A stretch of DNA of 64,000 bases from Trogon surrucura. Its lineage: Eukaryota; Chordata; Aves; Trogoniformes; Trogonidae. This document shows positions 50,401 to 57,429 of the stretch, piece by piece. The DNA lies in the NCBI GenBank assembly GCA_020746105.1, contig CM036617.1, positions 147,502,578 to 147,566,577 of the forward strand. The letters run 5' to 3'. The first letter of the stretch is position 1; the number at the start of each line of letters is the position of its first letter. The translations under genes were made by a program, and so were the position numbers. The notes beneath the pieces were generated by a model. That model saw only the letters and a program-made list of their open reading frames with translations, did not search any database and was not told where the DNA came from.

Positions 50401-51971
50401 ACATCACTCGCAAACACAAATGACTTTAAGGTGGTGATATAAAACTTAATGTAATCTGCCCTTCATAGCCTGAATCCCTAGTGTGTTTCATACCTATTGT
50501 AGCTTTATGCTTTGTACTGACAGCCGACAGGAATAAAGGTTGACGTGTAACACACTGTGCTACAACAGTTGTTCCCAGCTGTATCTAATAAGCCTCAGAA
50601 AAACAAGAGAATGCTGTGGAAAGCCCATGACAATGTTCGCTATCTTTATTAAGGACAGACACTGAGACTGAGTGCACTCTCAGCATCTTTACAGATAATA
50701 CAAGCTGAGAGGTACAGTCAATTAGTTAGAGGGAAGAGATGCCATCCAGAGGAACTGTGAAAGGCTTCAGGAATGGGCCCACAGAAGCCTCATGAAGTTC
50801 AACAAGACCAAGCGCAAGGTTCTGCACTTGGGCTTGGAAATCTATAGCATCAGTACAGACTGGGGGATGAGTAGATCGAGAGCAGCCCTGAGAGGACTTG
50901 GGAGTACTGGCTGATAAAACTTTATGTAAGGGCTGTCAACACACTCGCAGCCCAGAAAGCCTGTTGTATCCTGTGGCCATCACTTCAAGAGACACTAGCA
51001 TAAGTACTGCATCCAGCTCTGGGACCTCCAGCACAAGACAGACGTAGACCTATTAGAGCAACTCCAGAGTAAGGCTGTAGTCAATGGTCAGAGCACTGGA
51101 ACACTCGCTTATGAGGACAGGCTGAGGGAGTTGGGGCTGCTCTGCCAGGAGAAGGATCCCGTGAGGTGTCACAGCAGTCTTTTGATATATAAAGAGGGCT
51201 TACAAGAAAAACAGAGAGAGATTTTTTACCAGGGCTTGTAGTGGCAGGACAAGTGGTAACCGTTTTAAACTGAGAGTAGATTTAGGTTAGGTAAGTAAGA
51301 ATTTCTTTACTGTGAGGATGCTGAGGCACTGGAACCGGCTGCCCGGAGAAGCTGTGTATCCCTCATCCCTAGGAGTGTTGAAAGCCAGGCTGGACAGGGC
51401 TTGGAGCAACCTGACCCAGTGAGAGGTGTCCCTGCCCACGGCAGGGCAGTTGGAGCTACATGATCTTTAAGGTCCCTTCCAAGCCGAGCCATTCTATGAC
51501 TCTACGAAATATCACAGCGGTCCCCAGCGCTGGGCTTCATCCGGCGTTGGGCCGACCCAGCTCAAGGCGCACCTGCAGCCGCGGAGGGCCCGGACGCCTC
51601 ATCCCGCAGCTACAGGCCCCGACGCACACAAGTTACGGTAACGCCTCGGGGCCAGTGAGCCTCTTCCGGGAGCCCAAGGGTACAACCGCCAGCCTTCCCG
51701 GCTGAAACGACTGCCCCTACCCTGCCGAGACCGAGAAACTAAGAGGAGGAAGAGGGCAGGGCCGAGGCTGGCGCTCAGGCTCAGCTTCCCCGCGGCCAAC
51801 ATGGCGACGGCCAGCCCCTCCCCGCAGGGGGTGGGGGGGGTCAGGGTCTCCGGCCGTTGTGGGCACAGTGCAGGGGCTCTGGCCCCTTACCTTCTCGGCG
51901 CAGGTAACTCCCGCGATCCCGCCGCCCACCACCACGAACCGACTCCGCGCAACGCCGGGGGCAGCCGCCAT
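35217..51971 (-). CDS. PYROXD1: PYROXD1, pyridine nucleotide-disulphide oxidoreductase domain protein 1 (12 coding exons)
   Basis: Spliced CDS on the minus strand: 51971-51891, 49592-49512, 47304-47185, 45718-45590, 43813-43740, 42774-42614, 41615-41521, 40431-40302, 39378-39266, 37046-36924, 36630-36493, 35465-35217. This is 1494 nt, giving 497 aa plus TGA (human 500). The protein is a class-I pyridine nucleotide-disulphide oxidoreductase: FAD-binding GGGIAG (16-21), NAD(P)H-binding GNGGIA (153-158), the ATG motif SATGVVPN (312-319), the second FAD motif YAAGDI (351-356), and the conserved C-terminal domain ending EDYFD. I see no redox CxxC pair, as is known for this family. In mammals it is linked to myopathy and protects the RtcB tRNA ligase complex from oxidation; that role here is by homology. 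The start MAAAPG lies in a CpG island and is the only ATG that fits. All introns are GT-AG and in phase. Confidence 0.97.
35681..36228 (-). mobile_element. CR1 fragment, reverse, in PYROXD1 intron 11
   Basis: Starts with AATCATAGAACAGTTCAGG, the reverse of the CR1 tail, and runs through the CR1 3' UTR into the last coding part. Minus-strand frames still read the CR1 RT C terminus ([18 protein letters not shown]). Moderately young, 5' truncated. Confidence 0.92.
36493..36630 (-). CDS. PYROXD1: PYROXD1 coding exon 11
   Basis: Encodes residues 370-415 ([20 protein letters not shown] ... HVTKFFNYK). The acceptor follows a T15 tract on the minus strand, and the donor is GTAAGG. Confidence 0.95.
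36924..37046 (-). CDS. PYROXD1: PYROXD1 coding exon 10
   Basis: Encodes residues 329-369, with the second FAD-contacting motif ([18 protein letters not shown]). The acceptor is CTTTAG and the donor GTAAAT. Confidence 0.95.
38124..38704 (+). mobile_element. Solo LTR, ERVL-like, in PYROXD1 intron 9
   Basis: About 580 bp follows the order of a common avian ERVL-type LTR: GAGTTAATTCATTTTCTTCA near 38147, ACAAGAAGTTGGGAGG, GGGACAGCCGATTCCACCTG, TTTGTCTTCCCAAGTAA, TAAACTGTCTATATCTCAAC near 38580, and an end near GATAAACCAGACA. I see no internal viral genes and no partner LTR within the intron, so it is a solo LTR left by recombination. The boundaries are approximate and target-site duplications were not identified. 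It is in sense orientation to RECQL and antisense to PYROXD1. Confidence 0.78.
39266..39378 (-). CDS. PYROXD1: PYROXD1 coding exon 9
   Basis: Encodes residues 291-328, including the ATG motif [11 protein letters not shown]. The acceptor is TTTTTCAG and the donor GTAAGT. Confidence 0.95.
40302..40431 (-). CDS. PYROXD1: PYROXD1 coding exon 8
   Basis: Encodes residues 248-290 ([16 protein letters not shown] ... EDKNAEPDE), partly a variable surface loop. The acceptor is TTCTTTAG and the donor GTAGGT. Confidence 0.92.
41521..41615 (-). CDS. PYROXD1: PYROXD1 coding exon 7
   Basis: Encodes residues 216-247. The first part ([12 protein letters not shown]) is shorter than the human linker and accounts for most of the length difference. 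[16 protein letters not shown] follows. The acceptor is TCCTTTAG and the donor GTACGG. Confidence 0.93.
42614..42774 (-). CDS. PYROXD1: PYROXD1 coding exon 6
   Basis: Encodes residues 162-215 ([19 protein letters not shown] ... KYTME). The acceptor is TCCGCAG and the donor GTAAGG. Confidence 0.95.
43740..43813 (-). CDS. PYROXD1: PYROXD1 coding exon 5
   Basis: Encodes residues 138-161 plus two bases: the NAD(P)H-binding strand and GNGGIALEL. The donor GTAAGT at 43739 is preferred over an in-register GT two bases upstream because V162 then joins correctly. Confidence 0.94.
45590..45718 (-). CDS. PYROXD1: PYROXD1 coding exon 4
   Basis: Encodes residues 95-137 ([15 protein letters not shown] ... 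[11 protein letters not shown]). The acceptor is TTAACAG and the donor GTAGAC. Confidence 0.95.
45917..45990 (-). mobile_element. Short CR1 3' end, reverse, in PYROXD1 intron 3
   Basis: CACAGAATCATAGAATGGCC then GGAAGGAACCTTAGAGATCA is the reverse of the CR1 3' terminus. Only about 75 bp remain. Confidence 0.85.
47185..47304 (-). CDS. PYROXD1: PYROXD1 coding exon 3
   Basis: Encodes residues 55-94 ([13 protein letters not shown] ... VKQLKSDER). The acceptor is CGTACAG and the donor GTAAGC. Confidence 0.94.
49512..49592 (-). CDS. PYROXD1: PYROXD1 coding exon 2
   Basis: Encodes residues 28-54 ([20 protein letters not shown] ...). The acceptor is TTTACAAG and the donor GTAAGA. Confidence 0.94.
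50640..51507 (+). mobile_element. CR1 fragment, forward, in PYROXD1 intron 1
   Basis: Carries the CR1 RT C-terminal and 3' UTR landmarks (TGAAGTTCAACAAGACCAAG, GAGGACAGGCTGAGGGAGTT, CTGGAACCGGCTGCCCGG) and ends GGTCCCTTCCAAGCCGAGCC then ATTCTATGACTCTACGA. It abuts the CpG island of PYROXD1. Confidence 0.92.
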
Positions 51972-52190
51972 CGCTCCGAACGCGGCGGCGGCGAAGTGAA
52001 AAAAACCAGCGCAAAGTCGCCGCTCGCCCACAGGGGCGGTTTGTCAGCGCCCCGCCTTGAGAAGGGTTGGGCGGCGGCAGAGCTCCGCCTACGGGGCGCG
52101 GTAGCACCCAAACTTCCTCCGCAGGCGGCGCGTCCGTTTCCTGGGGCTGTGGCACGACCGGGGCTGAGCGAGTCACCTGTCGCTCACCCT
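51530..52190 (-). promoter_or_regulatory. PYROXD1: PYROXD1 CpG-island promoter
   Basis: A GC/CpG-rich block spans exon 1. An inverted CCAAT (GATTGG) lies at 52199-52204, about 230 bp before the ATG, and there is no TATA box. I see no divergent gene on the other side, only an AT-rich flank. Plus-strand frames here are GC by-products. Confidence 0.75.
51891..51971 (-). CDS. PYROXD1: PYROXD1 coding exon 1
   Basis: Encodes residues 1-27: [10 protein letters not shown], then the first beta strand and FAD dinucleotide-binding [12 protein letters not shown]. The donor is GTAAGG. An upstream extension of the frame begins with GTG, not ATG, so it is not used. Confidence 0.95.
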
Positions 52191-52204
52191 TTTCGGCTGA
52201 TTGG

Positions 52205-53640
52205 TTTGGTTTGGGTTTTTTTTTTTTAAATTTCTTATATCATGTATTTATTTTTTTTATTTTTACTGTGGAGTTTACTTTCTCCCCTGGCCAGGGCAAG
52301 GACTTCGCAGACCTGAATGCTGGGGAGGGTTTAGATGGGCTTTGTCAAGGGGCCAAAGGGAGCAGACAGTTCTGACTAAAAATTAAAGAAAAAATAAAAA
52401 TACCTTCAAGTTTTTCTTCATCCCTTCACAGGGAATCAGGAAAAAGAAATACAGAAACTTGAAAGACTGCCTTTTCCCCAGGCATCCCTCCCCATCAGTT
52501 CTGGACACACTACTAAAAGTATAATTCAGAGCACGGTGTGAAGATAAACGTCGAGCTGAGGTGTCTGAGATGTTGCCCTCTCTTCCCAGCGTGCAGCCAT
52601 ACAGGAGGACCTGGCATCTCTCCAGTCATCGGCACAAATGACTTTGCTGTGTTCTCTGGTTTCAAGACTTGGATACGAAGTGTGGTAGTGTTAACGCGAG
52701 AAGTCTGTCAAAGTAAGGAAATAAATTGGCACAATATACTGCCCAGCAGTGCCGATAGTCTGGTACATGCTGCTCAAAATGAGTTGAAGCTTTCACAGTG
52801 TGGTTTACCTTAGAGTTTTCAGCGTATTAGTAAATGTGATTTTCATTCTAACACTGACCTTCAATGTTTTTTTCCTTTTGGAGGAAGGGATAAACTATAA
52901 AACACAAAACCTACTAAGTGCATGCACCTCAGAAAATGAAGTTATTTTATAGCTGGTGCCTTTTCAGGCATTCCTGTTGCAATCACAACATCAATCAGAC
53001 TCCTCAAAACAGTCACTTCCTGGTGGCAGTTAGTTATAAATACTTACATTTTGTCTTTTTTTTTTTTTTTTTTTTTTTTTAAGAAGTAACATTTTTCTTA
53101 GCATTGAAGGTAATTTCGAAGTCCAGACAATTGCTGGCCGGTTTGGTAATAAACTAAATTTTGTTCTCTGAAAACATCCCATTCCACTGTAAATTACCTG
53201 AAATTGGATAGACTTGCGTCATCAAGTACAAGAATACCTTCCAAGGATTTTATTCTGCAGTATATGACAAACGATGGGAAACATTCTTGTTTTACTTGGA
53301 GCATTTGGTTGTGCAAACTAAGAAAAGCCATTACAGCCTTCATTCACAAAAATGTAAAAAGCCACTGTTAACAGAACGAGGCAAATTAAGACTGTGAAAA
53401 CAGTTACTCACAGCATACCTTCTTGGTTTCTAATTGTCAGTAAGGAGATAATTGCAGATCTCTACAAACTTCTCCAGGTTAAAAATGTTTGTGTAGAGGA
53501 TGTAGTGAACTTGGATCAGTAACCCACTACAAATTCCTTCCTGACACTTCTTACCAAGCCGAATGCACATGCATTGGAAAGTAGTACCAGAGAAGGTGAG
53601 ACCATGTGTCATGTCTTTGTGACTGGCAGGGTTTTTGATA
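52205..53640. other. Intergenic, no gene recognised
   Basis: AT-rich flank of the PYROXD1 promoter. It includes a 91-codon frame at 52538-52813 with no recognisable family and a T25 run at 53056-53080. Nothing else could be supported. Confidence 0.5.
53056..53080. repeat. T25 homopolymer
   Basis: Uninterrupted run of 25 T. No attached SINE or retrocopy is visible on the flank, so it is best treated as simple sequence. Confidence 0.9.
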
Positions 53641-53701
53641 GCAGGAGGAGGGAGGTAGGTGTGCTTCCTTGAAAAACTTACTCCACCTGCCCCAGATCAG
53701 A

Positions 53702-53887
53702 CCAATCAGCACCTCTACAATCAATGTATTTAAGAGGGGAGAAGAACTGGACCAACCACTTCATCCTGGCTTCTGTGTTGGGAAGTTGCTTTGTTTTGGA
53801 GAGAACAGGTGAAGAGAGAAAGCACATGTCAGTGAGGACAAAGAGCAGAACAAGAGCACTCAGGCAGAAATGTTCCTGCAAACCAAG
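53702..53887 (+). promoter_or_regulatory. Possible TATA/CCAAT promoter with first exon and donor
   Basis: CCAAT at 53702-53706 and TATTTAAG at 53727-53734 are spaced as in a core promoter. About 100 nt later an ATG (53826) opens 20 codons, and a consensus-like donor (CCAAG|GTAATG) follows at 53888. The phase would join the exon-like segment that starts at 54625. It is absent before the second array copy. It could also be a fragment of an LTR. Speculative. Confidence 0.25.
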
Positions 53888-54624
53888 GTAATGAGACGGA
53901 CAGAACAAAAAGCTCCAGGATGCAGCAGCACATGGATGACCACGTGCCAGGGGAGAGAGAGACCATGCAGGAATACAGAACATGCCCGAATCAAACAATG
54001 CCTGACAAATTGTTCTCCTGCAGTGTAAAACCAGGAGGCAGGAACAGCAGCAGCCCAGAGAGAGGTGCCAAAGAGCCAACAGGCACCCACCCAGCACAGC
54101 AGGCACCAACAGCCCCAGGGCTCTCCCTTAGGGGCCCTTATAGACCGAGCACATGGGAAGGAACTCTGGGTCACCTGACCCACCCTCTCCCGCCCATAGG
54201 CACAGCTGCCCCTGCTCCCCCCTTGTGGGCCAGGAGCCCCAGAGAACTTCAGTCCTGGGGCTCTCGAAGGAGGCCAATGATGCTCCTGAACAAGACACAT
54301 CTCCCAGAGTGTCTGCGGCGAGGGGAAGCAGTGCGAGGGGACAACGTGTCAGAGCCTCGGGCGCTTGCCAGTTTGCAGCTCCCTTCTGGGTCTTGCTGGG
54401 CCTGGGGACAATGGTGGGAAAGAACTGTGAGGGTGGTATCTGCAATTCGTTCTATCGGTGACCTGTCTGATGGAGAACAGAGCCTCAGCACAGCCTTGGG
54501 AAAGGAGTTAGAATGTTTTGTATGTGCAGCGATAAGTCAGCAGTAATTGGAGCCGGGATCACAAATATTTCCGAGCAGGGCTGAGCTGCTGGACCAGTGA
54601 TTTTCCATTGCTTTTTGCTTGCAG

Positions 54625-54945
54625 AAGAAGTTTCCCGGGAAAGGTGACAATCCCTTCGTGGTCGGTCTGGACAGACCAAGACTTGTTTTTTTCTCAGCAT
54701 CTTTCACACAACTGTCATGGTTGTGCAGCAGGACCCACCCAGGAAGCTGCAGCCTACGAGGCTGAAAATCATATGGGATACCAGGACACAAAACTTTGTG
54801 GACAAAACCATCACCATTTGTTTGCCAAAGCCCTTCTGGAATGGGGAGCTTGAAGAGATGATGCACTATCCGCCATTTGGAGAGAAGGAAAGGTTTATTG
54901 GCACTTTTCTCAAAGGGAACAGGCTCTATGATACATCGCTATCTG
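54625..54945 (+). other. Exon-like conserved ORF, copy 1, product unknown
   Basis: Flanked by a good acceptor (TTTTGCTTGCAG) and donor (CTG|GTGAGT). The frame from ATG 54717 gives 76 codons with protein-like content (LKIIWDTRTQNFVD, KPFWNGELEEMMHYPP, GEKERFIGTFLKGNRLYD). I do not recognise the family. Upstream of 54690 the frame that is open in copy 2 is shifted here, because the T run has one base more. It could be a decayed exon of a captured gene, or chance. The antisense strand is also open. Confidence 0.3.
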
Positions 54946-55199
54946 GTGAGTCCTCTTGCCTTACGTGCCTGGAGACGTGTGCCCCAGGCAGAGCGCCCTG
55001 ATGGGGGCCCTGGGAAGATTGGACCAAGGCCTCGGTGAGGGGTGTGTAACGCCGATGCCGAGCACAAGACAAGAGGTGCAGGGACGGAGCGGGCAGTGGT
55101 GCTGCGGTAAGCCCAGAGGCCAGGGCTGGGGCGAGCGCCATGGTGGAGGATGGCCCACGGTGACGCCCCTGAGCGATGGGTTCTGTGGTTTCCAAGGGA

Positions 55200-55262
55200 T
55201 GGGCCGTGATGTCACCGAGCACCGGATTGTGACGCGGCGCTCCTCGCTGCTTAAGCCGGGGC
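55200..55262 (+). promoter_or_regulatory. CRE-like core promoter of Topors-like gene, copy 1
   Basis: A CRE variant TGATGTCA at 55207-55214 is followed by TGACGCGG at about 55229 and GCTTAAGC at about 55248, just upstream of a GC-rich leader. Copy 2 keeps all three. CRE-type promoters are common for spermatid-expressed genes; expression in testis is only inferred. Confidence 0.4.
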
Positions 55263-55478
55263 ACCGAGTGCCAGGCGGCTGGTTCGTGCCCGGACTTCAG
55301 CTGAGCAGGACGCGAGGCTGGAGTGCTGAGCGAGGCCTTGGTGCTGGTGGACGGACGGACTGGGGAGTTGCACCTTGCAGCTCTCCGTTCCCGACGCCAG
55401 AGCCGCCAGAGGATTTTCCCCGGCCCTGCCAGGTTCAGGCAGCCGGGGCACGCAGCACACGCGCTCGCAGGAGCAGAG

Positions 55479-55600
55479 GTGAGCTGGGAGGGGAAGCCTC
55501 ACCCTGGGGAGCGGGAAGGGTTTTCCTCCTGAGGGACCTGGGCATTTCTTCCAGCCCTGCCCACACCAGCCAGTGACCGGGGCCTCTCTTTGTTTTCTAG
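55479..55600 (+). other. 122-bp 5' UTR intron of Topors-like gene, copy 1
   Basis: Donor GCAGAG|GTGAGC and acceptor TTTGTTTTCTAG bound a short intron ending 89 nt before the ATG. Both splice sites are kept in copy 2 (62939-63060). This argues against a freshly retroposed intronless copy. Confidence 0.55.
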
Positions 55601-55689
55601 CGTGACACCGGCTGCTGCGGCAGCGGCTGGTGAGAGGGAGCGGCTCAACACCCCCAGCTCCCCCCAGCCCCCCGTGGAGAGCGGAGAGC

Positions 55690-56721
55690 ATGGCCAGCGA
55701 GCTGGGTGACCGCTGTCCCATCTGCCTGGACAGCTGGGAGGAGGCCAGCTATGTGCTGCCATGCCTCCACCGCTTCTGCTACCCCTGCATCCAGCGGTGG
55801 GCGGACAGCAAGCCTGAGTGCCCCCTGTGCAGGAGGAGCATCACCTCCATCGTGCACTCCGTGCAGGCCGATGATAACTTTGAGGAGCAGGTCCTGCCAC
55901 CACCTGTGGCAGATGATGGCCTTGAGGAGCATGTTGAGGCACCACCTGTGGCACCTCCCATCATCAGCCACCAGGCAGGAGCTCCAGCTGCCCACAGCCC
56001 TGCAGAGGCACAGCCGCAGCCTGCAGGGATGGTGCCGGGGCCTCCTCTGCGTGGCCTCCCGCCCATCACCTGGGCATGCCTTTTCTGGGACCACCCAGCT
56101 CTTCTCCAGCCCCTCCTGACCTGGATGCGTCCGGAGTTGCGGCGCCTCTTTGGGGGCCGGAGACGACAGGCAACTCTGGTGGAGAATCAACTCGTGGCCA
56201 TCCTGGTCCTCTGTGGCCTGGATGAAGACGTACTCGTCCGTCTGCTGGGGGTCAGGCTCTCAAACCACACGGCAGCCTTTGTGCGTGCGCTGATCGAGAC
56301 CGCCGAGGAACGGTGCAGCGGGGAGGCCCGCCGTCTGCTGGGCCTGGAGGACGACCATGCTGCCAGGAGGCAGCAGAGCAGCCCCGTGGCCGTCCACGGC
56401 CCTCCCGACTCCCGAGGACGCTCTCCCACACCTGGACCAGCCCCCTCTGGCAGCCCTCAAGGGTCCAGTGGGGAAGAGCTGCCCAGCTCCTCAGCAGCTG
56501 CCCTTCGGGGACGTCCCAGCAGCCCTCCCTCCGCCCCCATTCCTACCGTTGGGGAGCGAGAAGAGCCCCAGGAAGAGCCCGAGGCATCCGCGGCTCTTCC
56601 ATCTACTTCCAACCAGGGCAGGGAACGCGCCCCTGCGGGGCCACGGCGACCCCCGAAGAGGAGGGCCGGCAGATCCGAGGCCTCTTCTCCGGCCAAGAAG
56701 AGGCCACCTCGCCGGCGCTAG
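55690..56721 (+). CDS. Topors-like RING-finger E3 ubiquitin ligase, copy 1
   Basis: Intact 343-aa frame. Residues 9-47 are a C3HC4 RING: C9, C12, C25, H27, C30, C33, C44, C47, with the Topors-type run CPLCRR...SIVHSV after it. A low-complexity proline-rich part follows (70-135), then a helical domain about 140-225 (FWDHPALLQPLLTWM ... LVRLLGVRLSNHTAAFVRALI), a Ser/Pro/Gly-rich stretch, and a basic tail (PKRRAGRSE ... KKRPPRRR) that looks like a nuclear signal. Full-length Topors is about 1000 aa, so this is the short, multicopy avian Topors-like type. Its likely role is E2-dependent ubiquitin transfer in the nucleus; the substrate is unknown. ATG 55690 is chosen because the RING starts eight residues later; the open frame further upstream has only a GTG start. 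A poly(A) signal follows at 56828. Confidence 0.85.
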   Translation: MASELGDRCPICLDSWEEASYVLPCLHRFCYPCIQRWADSKPECPLCRRSITSIVHSVQADDNFEEQVLPPPVADDGLEEHVEAPPVAPPIISHQAGAPAAHSPAEAQPQPAGMVPGPPLRGLPPITWACLFWDHPALLQPLLTWMRPELRRLFGGRRRQATLVENQLVAILVLCGLDEDVLVRLLGVRLSNHTAAFVRALIETAEERCSGEARRLLGLEDDHAARRQQSSPVAVHGPPDSRGRSPTPGPAPSGSPQGSSGEELPSSSAAALRGRPSSPPSAPIPTVGEREEPQEEPEASAALPSTSNQGRERAPAGPRRPPKRRAGRSEASSPAKKRPPRRR

Positions 56722-56827
56722 GACGCCCCAGGCGCTGCCAAAACTAGGACGGTGACAGCAGCGGAGAAATGCACCAGTCCCCAAGGGCTCCCGGCCCTCT
56801 AAGCCTGCTTAGCAGGCAGGGAAAGGA

Positions 56828-56833
56828 AATAAA
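56828..56833 (+). terminator. Poly(A) signal AATAAA of Topors-like gene, copy 1
   Basis: AATAAA 107 nt after the stop codon, in a short 3' UTR. Confidence 0.7.
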
Positions 56834-57429
56834 GACTTGAAAAGAGCAGAAAAAGTCTCAGTGTTACTAACAGTGCAGGAGGTCTTGCTGTCCCCACCCG
56901 TGCTGCTTCCTCCCCTTTTTGCCGGCGCCATGCCCAGCGGCTCCTCTCCCTGCCCTCACTGGAGCGCCACGGGGCTTCTTCCTCCCTCTGGTCTTGCAGA
57001 GCCTCGTTGCCCGGCTTGGGCTCTCCGGGGGCTGGACCTGTGCTCTCCCTGGGCCTTTCTCTCCACAGCACAGTGCCTCGGGACTGGATCATTTTCCTGG
57101 GAGGGATTAGCAGCAGTCTTAGTTCCAGTTCAATCGATTTTTTTTTTTTTTTCATTGCACAGGCTCGAAGGATACACCCGTTTGCAAAGTCCTGTAGCGT
57201 CAGGTGAGGGACGAAACGGCAGGTGATAAGATGCACTGGAAGCCGCAGACCCAACCCTGCATGCAGGTGGTTCAGGACATTGGTCGCTCGAGACTGAGTG
57301 CGGAGACGACAGTCTTGTTCGGCGACGTCCTGAATGACCAAGCAGCCTTTTCCAGGGAGAGCACGGCTTGCTCTATATGGAGAGGGGCCTAGACAAGGTG
57401 GCCTAGCCAAAGATCATCTCCACTGTTTA
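56834..57429. other. Spacer between Topors-like gene and LINE
   Basis: GC-rich, no gene recognised. Contains a T-rich run near 57140. The part after about 57230 may already be the 5' region of the LINE that follows. Confidence 0.4.

Larger units (their letters stand above)
54001..56540 (+). repeat. Segmental duplication, copy 1 (portion visible in both copies)
   Basis: Matches 61460-64000 in the same orientation at an offset of 7459-7461. By eye I count roughly 20 differences over about 2.5 kb (about 99% identity) and one 1-bp indel in a T run near 54690. Similarity fades to the left of 54001, which marks the left edge of the array. The unit carries an exon-like ORF and a Topors-like gene. 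Confidence 0.93.

Noticed and set aside
51972-52031. In-frame N-terminal extension of PYROXD1 (about 20 residues, Arg/Phe/Ala-rich, presequence-like)
   Set aside because: The upstream frame begins with GTG, not ATG; the first ATG is 51971 and matches the family N terminus.
51801-52229. Plus-strand frame opposite PYROXD1 exon 1
   Set aside because: Antisense shadow of the CpG island with no domain and no splice support.
52538-52813. 91-codon frame between PYROXD1 and the array
   Set aside because: No recognisable family, no splice or promoter context, AT-rich surroundings.
53920-54546. 208-codon plus frame upstream of the RING gene, also in copy 2
   Set aside because: Low-complexity Pro/Ser/Arg content, no domain, overlapping open frames on both strands; looks like GC-rich non-coding DNA.
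55645-56190. 181-codon minus-strand frame over the RING gene
   Set aside because: Shadow of the GC-rich Topors-like coding frame; repeated identically in copy 2 for the same reason.
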